Of a stretch of DNA of 50,159 bases, positions 1 to 7,901 are shown one piece after another. The DNA comes from Algiphilus sp. GTDB lineage: Bacteria > Pseudomonadota > Gammaproteobacteria > Nevskiales > Nevskiaceae. A program made the translations under genes and the position numbers. The notes under the pieces are model-generated. The model ran no database searches, was not told where the DNA came from, and saw nothing but the letters and a program-made list of their open reading frames with translations. Location of the stretch: the NCBI RefSeq assembly GCF_023145115.1, contig NZ_JAGLEJ010000026.1, positions 1-50,159 of the forward strand, written 5' to 3'. Position 1 is the first letter of the stretch; every line of letters starts with the position of its first letter.

Positions 1-60
1 GCGCATGGCTTCGGCCCATTGAGCTGCACCCGCGTGGGCGCCAGTACTAGCGTCTCGCGA

Positions 61-129
61 GCCTGGCCGCAGGCTCCAGGCGCGGTCGTCCGGATCTCGC
101 AAGGTGCCTCCGGGGCTGGTATTCCCCGG
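61..129 (-). repeat. Degenerate copy of a dispersed hairpin element
   Basis: On the minus strand this stretch has the same layout as the element at 21484-21559. A GC hairpin (CCGGGG/CCCCGG at 110-115 and 124-129) is followed by a TTGCGAGATCCGG-type core and GCGGCCAGGC. GCCTGGCCGCAG is identical in the two copies and many core positions also match. The TCACT/AGTGA arms are decayed here. It lies downstream of the tRNA-Tyr terminator. The rest of 1-272 holds no gene I can support. Confidence 0.55.
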
Positions 130-213
130 CTCGCCCGCCGCGGTGATTGCGGCCCTCGTGACGGCACCGGGGTTGGACAATGCGATCGACTGCCCACGTC
201 GATCCGGACGCGC

Positions 214-249
214 AAAAAAAATGCCCCGACACGATCCGTGCCGGGGCAG
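214..249 (-). terminator. Intrinsic terminator of the tRNA-Tyr transcript
   Basis: Read on the minus strand, TGCCCCGGCACG (249-238) pairs with CGTGTCGGGGCA (233-222) with one G-U wobble and a 4-nt loop. A run of eight T follows directly (221-214). It begins 24 bases past the encoded CCA of tRNA-Tyr, so the tRNA appears to be a single-gene unit. Confidence 0.9.
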
Positions 250-272
250 ATTTTGGGAACGCCTCTGCTGCT

Positions 273-357
273 TGGTGGAGGGGGTAGGATTCGAACCTAC
301 GAAGGCTAAGCCAGCAGATTTACAGTCTGCCCTCGTTGACCGCTTGAGTACCCCTCC
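273..357 (-). tRNA. tRNA-Tyr (anticodon GTA)
   Basis: The minus strand folds as a class II tRNA of 85 nt. The acceptor stem GGAGGGG/CCCCTCC is perfect, the anticodon stem GCAGA/TCTGC encloses the loop CTGTAAA with anticodon GTA (323-321), and there is a long variable arm. A T-arm with GTTCGAATC and an encoded CCA (275-273) complete it. No second tRNA or tuf gene follows it, unlike the tyrT/tyrU-tuf arrangements of many gammaproteobacteria; a terminator comes instead. Confidence 0.97.
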
Positions 358-433
358 GCATCCGTCGCGGCGGACGGCTTGTCCGCGTCCGCCAGCGCGA
401 GGCCGCGTATTGTCGTTTCGCCGTCATCTTCCG

Positions 434-2908
434 TCAAGGCTGATGCCGCCGCCTGGTGCCCATCATCGGGGCTGCGGACAGCGGATCGTCCGGCCAGGGG
501 TGCTTGGGGTAGCGTCCGCGCATCTCCCGCGCGACCTCGCGATAGCCGTCCCGCCAGAATGACGCGAGGTCCTGCGTGACCTGCAGCGGCCGGCCGGCCG
601 GCGACAGCAGATGGATGCGAACGGGCACGCGACCGCCATCGACGCACGGCGTCTCGGAGAGCCCGAACACCGCCTGCAGTTTCACCGCCAGGATCGGGGG
701 CTCGCCGTCGCAGCCGTACTGCAGACGCACGCGATGCCCGCTCGGCACCGGAACGGCCTCGGGTGCCAGCGCGTCCAGCTCCCGAAGCTGAGGATGGGAC
801 AGTGCCGACCGCAGGACGGTCTCGAGATCGATCGCGGCCAGATGCGAGAAGCGCGACATTCCGGCGAGCCAGGGCATCAGCCAGTGCGCGAGATTGGCCT
901 GGAGGGCGGCATCGTCGACCGCCGGCCAGCCGTCGTCCGGATGCCAGGCGCGCACACTCGCCATGCGGCTCTGCAGACCGCGCGCGCTTTCGGTCCAGGG
1001 CAGCGCCCCGATGCCGCGAGCGGCGATCGCCTCCGCGAGCAGTGCGGCACAGCGCTCGGGCGGCACCGACGGCAGCGGCTCGGCGTCGAGCACGATGCGG
1101 CCCAGCATCCGCCGGCGCTCGGCGACTACCGCCTCCTGGCGCGGATCCCAGTCGACGTGCTCCGTCTCCCGGATGGCGCCGCATCGCCCCGCTGCGACAT
1201 CGGCTCCGTCGAGCGGCGCGACCAGCCTCGCACGCCGCGGCTGGCGCGGCTCCCATTCGGGAGCGACCAGCCATTCGGCGTGCGCCGGATCGGCCGACTC
1301 GACAACGAGCTCACCGCCGTCGGCGCAGAGGTAGCGGCCGTCGTCTCCGGAGCGACGACGGGCCACGCGCTCCGGGAAGGCCCAGCTTGCGACCAGGCCG
1401 AGGTGTGCCGAGCGGTCCGGAGCCGGCTTCGGCGGGGCATCGACGCCCAGAGCGCGCGCCAGATCCGCGACCAGGCGCCGTGCGGCGCCATCCCGTGGCT
1501 GCGCGGTCACCGCGGCGGCGCGCTGGGCGAGCGTGCGACCGGTTGCCGCGGTGTCCTCGAGGCACGCGGCAACCCATATGGCATCTGACAGATATCCGGC
1601 CGCGCGCGCACGCTGCAGCATGGCGGCAAGACGCGGCGCCAGCGGCAGGCGCGCCATCTCGCGTCCGGCCGCCGTGATCGCACCCGCGTCATCGAGCGCC
1701 CCGAGCGAGCGCAGCAGCTGCTCGGCACGCTCCAGGGCGACCGGCGCGGGCGGATCGAGCAGGGACAGCGTGCGCGAGGCACCGCGTCCCCAGCACTCGG
1801 CGCGCAGCACGAAGGCCGCGAGATCGGCGCGGAGGATCTCCGGCTGATCCTGCGCCGGGAGACGGGAATGCGCGTCCGCCGACCACAGCCGCCAGCAGCT
1901 GCCCGGGCCCAGGCGCCCGGCCCGTCCGGCGCGCTGGTCCGCCGCCGCCCGCGAGATGCGTTCGGTGACGAGGCGGTCGGCACCGGCGCGGGCATCGAAG
2001 CGCGTCAGGCGGTGCCAGCCGGAATCGATGACGATGCCCACCCCCTCGACGGTGAGGCTGGTCTGCGCGATGGGCGTGGCCAGAATGATCTTGCGGTCCG
2101 GTGCCGGCGCCAGCGCCGCGTCCTGCTCGGCGGGCTGGAGGCTTCCGTGCAGCAGGTGCACGCGCGCCGCGGCGCCCTGCTCCAGGCGAGCCGCGACGGC
2201 GCGCATCTCGCGCATGCCGGGCAGGAACACGAGGGCGTCGCCGTCAGCTTCGCCCATGGCGTCGCGCACGGCATCCGCAACGCCGGCGGCGAACGCCGCG
2301 ACGTCGTCCGTGGGTCGCGCGGCCAGCGGGCGGTGATGCACGCCGACCGGGTACTGGCGTCCCTCCGCGCGCACGATCTCCGCGTCTCCCAGCAGCGCAG
2401 CCACCGGCGCCGCATCGATGGTCGCCGACATCACCAGGACGCGCAGGTCGGGCCGCAGCGTCTCGCGCACCTCCATCAGCAGACCGAGCGCCAGATCCGC
2501 ATCGAGGCTCCGCTCGTGGAACTCGTCGAGGATCACGGTGTGGGTACCGGGCAGCTCCGGATCGGCTTCCAGCATGCGCAGAAGCACGCCTTCGGTCACG
2601 ACCAGCACCCGGGTCTCTTTGCTGCTGCGCCGGTCCCAGCGCACGCGATAGCCGACGCGCGCACCGACCTCGTCGCCGATCAGTGCAGCCATCCGCCGCG
2701 CCGCTGCGCGCGCGGCCACCTGGCGCGGGGTGACCACGATGATGCGCTGGCCGGCCGCGATCCTCTCGGCCAGCAGGAGCGGCACGAGGGTGGTCTTGCC
2801 GCTGCCGGGCGGCGCCGTCAGCACCGCACTGCCGCGCGCGAGTGCGAGCAGGAGCGCATCGCCGACGGCGGCGACCGGCAGATCGGTGTCCGGCGCACGG
2901 ATGCTCAT
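434..2908 (-). CDS. hrpB: ATP-dependent RNA helicase HrpB
   Basis: A DEAH-box superfamily 2 helicase of 824 residues, close to the usual HrpB length (about 810-830). Walker A APPGSGKTT lies at 32-40, the Walker B/DEFH box at 128-131, the SAT motif at 161-163, and the helicase C motif with QRAGRAGR further on. The C-terminal part has the HrpB-specific domain ending in YPKHPWPDDP. The frame stays open upstream to 3106, but those residues look random and would overlap the divergent gene at 2974, so the start MSIRAPDTD at 2908 is preferred. The cellular role of HrpB is poorly defined; RNA remodelling is inferred from the family. It is transcribed divergently from the small membrane-protein operon. 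Confidence 0.95.
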   Translation of the reverse strand: MSIRAPDTDLPVAAVGDALLLALARGSAVLTAPPGSGKTTLVPLLLAERIAAGQRIIVVTPRQVAARAAARRMAALIGDEVGARVGYRVRWDRRSSKETRVLVVTEGVLLRMLEADPELPGTHTVILDEFHERSLDADLALGLLMEVRETLRPDLRVLVMSATIDAAPVAALLGDAEIVRAEGRQYPVGVHHRPLAARPTDDVAAFAAGVADAVRDAMGEADGDALVFLPGMREMRAVAARLEQGAAARVHLLHGSLQPAEQDAALAPAPDRKIILATPIAQTSLTVEGVGIVIDSGWHRLTRFDARAGADRLVTERISRAAADQRAGRAGRLGPGSCWRLWSADAHSRLPAQDQPEILRADLAAFVLRAECWGRGASRTLSLLDPPAPVALERAEQLLRSLGALDDAGAITAAGREMARLPLAPRLAAMLQRARAAGYLSDAIWVAACLEDTAATGRTLAQRAAAVTAQPRDGAARRLVADLARALGVDAPPKPAPDRSAHLGLVASWAFPERVARRRSGDDGRYLCADGGELVVESADPAHAEWLVAPEWEPRQPRRARLVAPLDGADVAAGRCGAIRETEHVDWDPRQEAVVAERRRMLGRIVLDAEPLPSVPPERCAALLAEAIAARGIGALPWTESARGLQSRMASVRAWHPDDGWPAVDDAALQANLAHWLMPWLAGMSRFSHLAAIDLETVLRSALSHPQLRELDALAPEAVPVPSGHRVRLQYGCDGEPPILAVKLQAVFGLSETPCVDGGRVPVRIHLLSPAGRPLQVTQDLASFWRDGYREVAREMRGRYPKHPWPDDPLSAAPMMGTRRRHQP

Positions 2909-2973
2909 CGAGCGCGCGCCCGGTCGCGCTTGCGCATAATCGCGCCTGAGATCACCGCTGCGGAGGGTTCGGG

Positions 2974-3346
2974 AATGCTGCTCGCTGCCATCATCCTGTT
3001 GTCTGCGAACCTGGTACTGCTGGTGTGGCTGGCGATTCGCGGTCAGCGCACGGCACGGATCCTGTCGCGACTGCGCCGGGACGCCGAGGCGCTCAAGCCG
3101 CTGCACGCCGACCTCAATCCGGAGCTGCGCCAGCAGCTCGGCGAAGCCCGCAGCCGCGTGATCGGGATCGAGATCCTCAATCCCATCGAGGTCGCCGCGA
3201 AGGAGTCCTGGATCGCCGGCCGCTTCGGCGCGCTCGCCCCCGGCCTCATTCAGCGCGAAGTCTACCGTCAGACGCGCGAAATCCTGGAAGTGCAGCTGCG
3301 CGAGTACGGCATCGAGCCGCGCGTCCGCCTGCTGGGGAGCCGCTGA
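2974..3346 (+). CDS. Unknown single-pass membrane protein (124 aa)
   Basis: I recognise no named family. The product has one N-terminal hydrophobic segment (about residues 1-20, MLLAAIILLSANLVLLVWLA). A basic helical region and a conserved-looking block follow, with NPIEVAAKESWIAGRFG and REVYRQTREILEVQL. That arrangement suggests a cytoplasmic domain tethered to the inner membrane. The start ATG follows GGAGGGTTCGGGA. Its TGA shares one base with the ATG of the next gene, and the two look like one functional unit upstream of a TesB thioesterase. Function unknown. Confidence 0.75.
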
Positions 3347-3798
3347 TGCCGGCCTGGGTCGTGCTCGCGGCCACCGCGGCGTGCATGCTGCTCACGGCAG
3401 CGTTGCTGCTCCGGCACGTGCGGCTGGGAACGTCGGTCCGCGAGTCCGGCAACGATATCGGCGCCGCCGCGGCGCGCTACGGGGAAGCGCAGCGCATGCT
3501 CCGCCAGCGCCACCGCATCCAGGATGCGCAGCGCCTGGCGGAGGGCGCCGTGGAAGGCACCACGCGCACCGTCGAGGACATCCACCGCGGCATTGCCAGC
3601 ATTCCCTTCGAGGTGCTCGACGGCATCCCCGCCACCCGCGACACCGCGCGCATCGTGCGCGAGATTCACGATCTCACCTCCACCACCGTGTACACCAGTA
3701 TCCGCGCCGTCAATCGCCTTGTCGGCAGCGGCATGCGCCAGGGGCTGCGCCTCGACGCCGAGGCGCCAAAGAAGGACCGCGATTCCCATGACCAGTAA
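3346..3798 (+). CDS. Unknown membrane-anchored helical protein (150 aa)
   Basis: No family is recognised. An N-terminal hydrophobic helix (about residues 1-22, ending before RHVRLG) is followed by about 125 residues of predicted helix rich in Arg, Ala and Glu, with the segment IASIPFEVLDGIPATRDTAR in the middle. Topology matches the preceding gene: one anchor, then a soluble helical domain. Translation is coupled to the upstream gene by a TGATG junction. Its last 11 bases overlap the thioesterase gene, so all three should be co-expressed. A membrane complex with the upstream protein is inference. Confidence 0.75.
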   Translation: MPAWVVLAATAACMLLTAALLLRHVRLGTSVRESGNDIGAAAARYGEAQRMLRQRHRIQDAQRLAEGAVEGTTRTVEDIHRGIASIPFEVLDGIPATRDTARIVREIHDLTSTTVYTSIRAVNRLVGSGMRQGLRLDAEAPKKDRDSHDQ

Positions 3799-4663
3799 CG
3801 CCCTCGACGATCTCGTCCGGCTTCTCGATCTCGAGAACCTCGAAGTCAACATCTTCCGCGGCGAATCCCGCGACCTCGGCGGCCGCAGCGTCTACGGCGG
3901 CCAGGTGGTCGGACAGGCGCTGGTGGCGGCCGCGCGCACCACCAGCGACGCCATGCCCCACTCGCTGCACGCCTACTTCCTCCGCCCCGGCGAGATGACG
4001 CAGTCGATCGTCTACGACGTCGACCGCGTGCGCGACGGTCGCACCTTCGCGGCGCGCCGCGTGCAGGCCATCCAGAACGGCAAGCCGATCCTGTCGATGA
4101 TCGCGAGCTTCCAGCGCCCCGAGCCGGGGCTCTCGCATCAGCAGACCATGCCCGACGTACCGGCACCGGAGACGCTCGACGACCAGGACGCGCTGCGCGA
4201 CCGCTGGCTGGCGCTGCACCCGGACGCGCCCGAACGCGCCCGCCGCGCGCTGCTGCGCCAGACCGCCATCGAGTTCCGTCCGGTATCGCCGACCGACCCC
4301 TTCACTCCGGAACCGCACGCGCCCGCGCAGCACATCTGGTTCCGCGCCAGCGGCACACTGCCCGACGACGCCATGCTGCACCGCTGCGTGCTGGCCTACG
4401 CGTCCGACTTCAGCCTGCTGTCGACCGCGCTGCTGCCGCACGCGCGCAGCTATCTGTCGCAGGACATGGTGGTCGCTTCCATCGATCACGCCGTCTGGTT
4501 CCATCGCGACTTCCGGGCCGACGACTGGCTGCTCTACAGCATGGACGCGCCGACCGCGCAGGGGAGCCGCGGCCTGTCGCGCGGCCAGATCTGGACGCGC
4601 TCCGGGGAGCTGGTGGCGAGCGTCGCCCAGGAGAGCCTGATGCGCGACATCAGTGACACCTGA
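3788..4663 (+). CDS. tesB: Acyl-CoA thioesterase II (TesB type)
   Basis: It hydrolyses acyl-CoA to free fatty acid and CoA in the cytoplasm. The 291 residues form the two hot-dog folds of the TesB family (E. coli TesB is 286). The N-terminal repeat carries VYGGQVVGQAL (about 35-45) and LHAYFLRPG. The C-terminal repeat carries the expected Asp/Ser/Gln set in DHAVWFHRDF, GSRGLSRGQIW and VAQESLMR. The ATG overlaps the upstream gene by 11 bases. An intrinsic terminator lies 131 bases past the stop, so tesB is last in a three-gene unit. Confidence 0.93.
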   Translation: MTSNALDDLVRLLDLENLEVNIFRGESRDLGGRSVYGGQVVGQALVAAARTTSDAMPHSLHAYFLRPGEMTQSIVYDVDRVRDGRTFAARRVQAIQNGKPILSMIASFQRPEPGLSHQQTMPDVPAPETLDDQDALRDRWLALHPDAPERARRALLRQTAIEFRPVSPTDPFTPEPHAPAQHIWFRASGTLPDDAMLHRCVLAYASDFSLLSTALLPHARSYLSQDMVVASIDHAVWFHRDFRADDWLLYSMDAPTAQGSRGLSRGQIWTRSGELVASVAQESLMRDISDT

Positions 4664-4793
4664 GCGCTGCCGACCGCCGAACGGGCACGCGATACCGCCC
4701 ATCCGCACAGGCCCCACAACGGTCGCGCGAACGCGCAGCATCACCTTCACCGGTCTAACTCTCCCTCCTCCCTGACCGGTGTGTGCTGCGACC

Positions 4794-4834
4794 GGCGCGC
4801 GTCCTGTTCCCGCAGGCCGCGCGCCGATTTTTTT
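4794..4834 (+). terminator. Intrinsic terminator of the thioesterase operon
   Basis: GGCGCGCG (4794-4801) pairs with CGCGCGCC (4818-4825). Inside it CCTG (4803-4806) pairs with CAGG (4813-4816) around a 6-nt loop. GA and seven T follow at 4828-4834. The stem is a 12-bp GC-rich helix with one internal mismatch. The rest of 4664-4877 holds no gene. Confidence 0.87.
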
Positions 4835-4877
4835 GCTTGGCGGTATGCTGCCGGCGCCCCTCGCCAGGAGACCCGCC

Positions 4878-5828
4878 GTGCCCATCCCCTCGCTCACCCG
4901 CTTCGGCTACTTCGCAGGCGCCTTCATGGTGCTGCTGGTGGTCGGCGTCATGGTCCTGGCGCCGGATACGGCCACACGCTTCGCACTCCAGCTCGAACGC
5001 CGCATGGCCGGCCTGGAGATGCATACCACGCATATCGAGGGATTCGAGATCCCCTACCTCGCCGGCGGTGAAGGCCCCACCCTGCTGCTGCTGCACGGCT
5101 TCTCCGCCAACAAGGACAACTTCACCCGCGTAGCCAAGCATCTGACGCCGCACTTCCGCGTGGTGGTACCGGATCTGCCCGGATTCGGCGACGCGAGCGC
5201 ACCGGATGACGCCGGCTACGGACTGCCCGCGCAGCGCCGGCGCATCGAGGCCATCATCGATGCCATCGGCCTGTCCGGCCCGCTCCACGTGGGCGGCAGT
5301 TCCATGGGCGGTTACCTGGCGATGGCGCTGGCCCTGGAGAACCCCGATCGCGTCGCATCGCTGTGGCTGCTCGCGCCGTTCGGTCTGGAAGGCGCCGAAC
5401 AGTCCGAGCTGCGCACGCACTACGTCGAGACCGGCGAGATCGGCCTGCTCGCGGAGACGCCCGCAGAGTTCGACGCGGTGATGGAGCTCGTCTTCCACGA
5501 ACGCCCCTACCTGCCCTGGTTCGTGCGCGACACGCTCGCGAAGCGCGCTGCCGCGCGGTACGAGCGCTACCGGGCCATCTTCCTGGACGTGCAGGAGGCC
5601 GAGCCGCTCAACGCACGCGTGGCCGATATCGACGTGCCCACGCTGCTGGTCTGGGGCGAGGAGGACCGTGCGCTGCACCCGTCCGGTGCTCGGGTCTACG
5701 TCGAGGCCAACCCCGACGCCACCGACCTGCAGATGATGCCGGCGATGGGACACCTTCCGATGATGGAAGCGCCCGAAGCGACGGCAGAGCGGCTGCTCGC
5801 GTTCCACGCCAGGCACTTCGGCGACTGA
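4878..5828 (+). CDS. Membrane-anchored alpha/beta hydrolase
   Basis: A serine hydrolase of 316 residues, probably an esterase or lipase, with an N-terminal membrane anchor (about residues 10-28). The oxyanion motif HGFSANKD is at 73-80 and the nucleophile elbow GSSMG has Ser142. The likely acid is Asp263 in WGEEDRALHP and the likely base His292 in GHLPMMEAP. The GTG start at 4878 is chosen because AGGAG lies seven bases upstream; the frame is open further upstream, but that part overlaps the terminator. It converges with the desaturase. The substrate is unknown; a short- to medium-chain ester is a guess. Confidence 0.88.
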   Translation: MPIPSLTRFGYFAGAFMVLLVVGVMVLAPDTATRFALQLERRMAGLEMHTTHIEGFEIPYLAGGEGPTLLLLHGFSANKDNFTRVAKHLTPHFRVVVPDLPGFGDASAPDDAGYGLPAQRRRIEAIIDAIGLSGPLHVGGSSMGGYLAMALALENPDRVASLWLLAPFGLEGAEQSELRTHYVETGEIGLLAETPAEFDAVMELVFHERPYLPWFVRDTLAKRAAARYERYRAIFLDVQEAEPLNARVADIDVPTLLVWGEEDRALHPSGARVYVEANPDATDLQMMPAMGHLPMMEAPEATAERLLAFHARHFGD

Positions 5829-5869
5829 TCAACCCTGGCCGGGCCGGCCGGCGGTGCGGCGCCGTTTCA

Positions 5870-5892
5870 GGGCTGCGGACGAGCCGCAGCCC
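5870..5892. other. Perfect 9-bp hairpin between convergent genes
   Basis: GGGCTGCGG (5870-5878) and CCGCAGCCC (5884-5892) are perfect complements around a 5-nt loop. They sit between the stops of the convergent hydrolase and desaturase genes. Neither strand shows a T-run, so this is not a textbook intrinsic terminator; it may still protect 3' ends or slow transcription. Confidence 0.45.
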
Positions 5893-5898
5893 ATCCGG

Positions 5899-7083
5899 TC
5901 AACCGGTTGAAGTCGACACCTGCTGGGTCAGCTGCCGGGCCAGCAGACGCACCCGGTGCCGCTGCTGACGGAGCGACTGCGCGAGATTGCGCTCCATCGC
6001 GGTCACGCGATGCGAGATCTCGGTATGCGCCCAGCGGTCGGCGAGGTCGCGACGCGCATTCTCGATGCGCTGCTGCTGAACGCGTGCCCATTCCCCGAGT
6101 GTATCCGCGAAGGCCGCACGCTCGTGCTCCAGCATGTGCAGGAGATGCGCGACGCGGCCCGCGTGCGACGGCTCGCCGCTCAAGCCCTCGGCGGCGCGCT
6201 CGAGCTGGGTTTCGAGCAGCGCGCGCTGGATCTTGAACTCGGGCACGCGCTTGAGATCGGAAGCCAGCCCCACGCGCGCCGCACCCGCGATCAGCCACTT
6301 GGTGGGATCGAACTGCCACCAGCGGATGCCGTTGCGGTAGTCCCACTGAAACAGGTGATGGAAGTTGTGGTAGCCCTCGCCGAAGGTGAGCAGCGCGATC
6401 ACCCCGTTGTCGCGCGCGGTGTTGCTGCGCGTGAACGGACGGCGGCCCCAGGTGTGGGCCAGCGAGTTGATGAAGAAGGTGATCTGGTGCACCAGCACCA
6501 GGCGCAGCGCGCCGACGATGAGCAGACCGCCGGCGATGTCGCCGTGCAGCGCGCCGACCAGGCCCGGGATCAGCAGGTTCATGCCGACCGCGATGGCCAG
6601 GTAGTGGCGGTGCTGGAAGGCGACCAGCGGATCCTCCTGCAGATCGCGCGCCACGCTCATGTCGATGTCGCCGCTCGGATAGTCGCGCAGCATCCAGCCC
6701 ATGTGGGCATACCAGAAGCCGCGCTTGATCGAGTACGGATCGGACTCGGTGTCATCGACGTGCCGATGATGCACGCGGTGCATCGACGCCCAGACCAGGA
6801 TGCTGTTCTGCAGCGCCATGCCCCCGAACAGCATCAGCAGCCAGCGCATGGGACCGCGCGCCCGGTAGCTGCGATGCGCCCAGTAGCGGTGATAGCCGGC
6901 CGTGATCGAGATTCCCGTCACCCAGAACAGCGCAACGGCCCAGAGATAGAGCCAGGGCGACGGCCCGGTGGCGATGATGTACGCCGGCGCCGCGACCAGC
7001 CCCAGCGGCAGGGTCAGCGCGAACATGATGACGGCGGGCCAGTTCAGGGGCGCCTTGGGCGCGCGCTCGGCAGTAGACGGCAT
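5899..7083 (-). CDS. Acyl-CoA delta-9-type fatty acid desaturase
   Basis: A membrane di-iron desaturase that introduces a cis double bond into saturated acyl chains using O2. The 394 residues carry the three histidine boxes of the stearoyl-CoA desaturase group: HRYWAH (65-70), HRVHH (102-106) and HNFHH (239-243). Hydrophobic segments near 18-40, 45-63, 80-97 and 165-205 fit the four-helix topology. After the catalytic core comes a hydrophilic C-terminal tail of about 120 residues, rich in Arg, Gln and Glu and predicted helical, longer than in minimal enzymes. The start MPSTAERAPK is preferred to upstream starts, which add poor-quality residues. Control of membrane fluidity is inferred. Confidence 0.92.
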   Translation of the reverse strand: MPSTAERAPKAPLNWPAVIMFALTLPLGLVAAPAYIIATGPSPWLYLWAVALFWVTGISITAGYHRYWAHRSYRARGPMRWLLMLFGGMALQNSILVWASMHRVHHRHVDDTESDPYSIKRGFWYAHMGWMLRDYPSGDIDMSVARDLQEDPLVAFQHRHYLAIAVGMNLLIPGLVGALHGDIAGGLLIVGALRLVLVHQITFFINSLAHTWGRRPFTRSNTARDNGVIALLTFGEGYHNFHHLFQWDYRNGIRWWQFDPTKWLIAGAARVGLASDLKRVPEFKIQRALLETQLERAAEGLSGEPSHAGRVAHLLHMLEHERAAFADTLGEWARVQQQRIENARRDLADRWAHTEISHRVTAMERNLAQSLRQQRHRVRLLARQLTQQVSTSTG

Positions 7084-7222
7084 GCGGAATGACACGGTTG
7101 GTTGGCCGGAATGCCCGCATGATACGGCACGGTTGGTTCCGCCGCGAGGGGATGCGACCGGCGGCGCGCCGTAACCGCCGATCGCGTCCCGGACCGACCG
7201 CCGGAGTCGGTCGCTAGACATG

Positions 7223-7249
7223 TGTTGACTTATTGACACTTCGTCAACA
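7223..7249. promoter_or_regulatory. Palindromic operator candidate for the TetR regulator
   Basis: TGTTGAC (7223-7229) and GTCAACA (7243-7249) form a perfect outer inverted repeat. A second TTGAC at 7233 forms an inner repeat with the same right arm. The site ends 10 bases before the regulator's ATG, as expected for autoregulation. Two TTGAC motifs could also act as -35 hexamers. Confidence 0.6.
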
Positions 7250-7259
7250 AACTGGCGGC

Positions 7260-7901
7260 ATGCGACCCAGTGAGCAGCGCCGAGCCGAAGAGAAGCAGCG
7301 ACGTCGGGAAGAGATCCTCGACGCCGCCGAGCACGTGTTCCAGGAACGCGGTTTCGACGCAGCGACCATGGACGACGTCGCGGCGCAGGCGCGCGTCTCC
7401 CGGGCGCTGGTCTACGTCTACTATCGCGACAAGCGCGCACTGCACCTGGCCATCTGCATCCGGGCACTGCGCCGCCTGCGCGCGCTGTTCGAGGAAGCCG
7501 CCGCGACCGAGCAGCGCGGACGCGATCAACTGGTCGCCATCGGCCGCATCTACATGCGCTTCGCCGAGACCCACCCCTGCTACTTCAACGCGCTGTCGCG
7601 CTATGAAGCGACCGAGGCCGAGGTCCAGACCGAGACCGACGAGACCTTCGCCGCCACCATGAGTGCCGGCCGCGACGTGCATCTGGTCACCGTCCGCGCC
7701 ATCGAGCAGGGCATGCGCGACGGCAGCCTCCGATCCGACATCACGAACCCCATGCTGATGGCGATGACGATGTGGGGCTTCACCCACGGCGTGCTGCAGA
7801 TCGCCCAGCACAAGGCCTTTCTTTTCGAGCAGGAGGGCATTCCGGTGGAAACCTTCGTCGACAACGCCGCGGCGCTCGCAGCCCGCGCGCTGGAGCCGTG
7901 A
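7260..7901 (+). CDS. TetR-family regulator of the RND efflux operon
   Basis: A dimeric DNA-binding repressor of 213 residues. The N-terminal helix-turn-helix spans about 18-64, with the recognition segment MDDVAAQARVSRALVYVYY. The C-terminal ligand-binding part is helical and has several Met and Phe residues that could line a pocket. The ATG at 7260 is preferred; an in-frame TTG at 7233 lies inside the palindrome. The next gene begins with a GTG overlapping this stop, so regulator and pump share a transcript and autorepression is likely. The effector is unknown. Confidence 0.9.
   Translation: MRPSEQRRAEEKQRRREEILDAAEHVFQERGFDAATMDDVAAQARVSRALVYVYYRDKRALHLAICIRALRRLRALFEEAAATEQRGRDQLVAIGRIYMRFAETHPCYFNALSRYEATEAEVQTETDETFAATMSAGRDVHLVTVRAIEQGMRDGSLRSDITNPMLMAMTMWGFTHGVLQIAQHKAFLFEQEGIPVETFVDNAAALAARALEP

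Noticed and set aside
2909..3106. N-terminal extension of HrpB by 66 codons
   Set aside because: The residues are not helicase-like and the extension would cover the divergent gene start at 2974.
5860..5900. Bidirectional intrinsic terminator
   Set aside because: The hairpin is perfect but neither strand has a T-run, so it is listed only as a hairpin.
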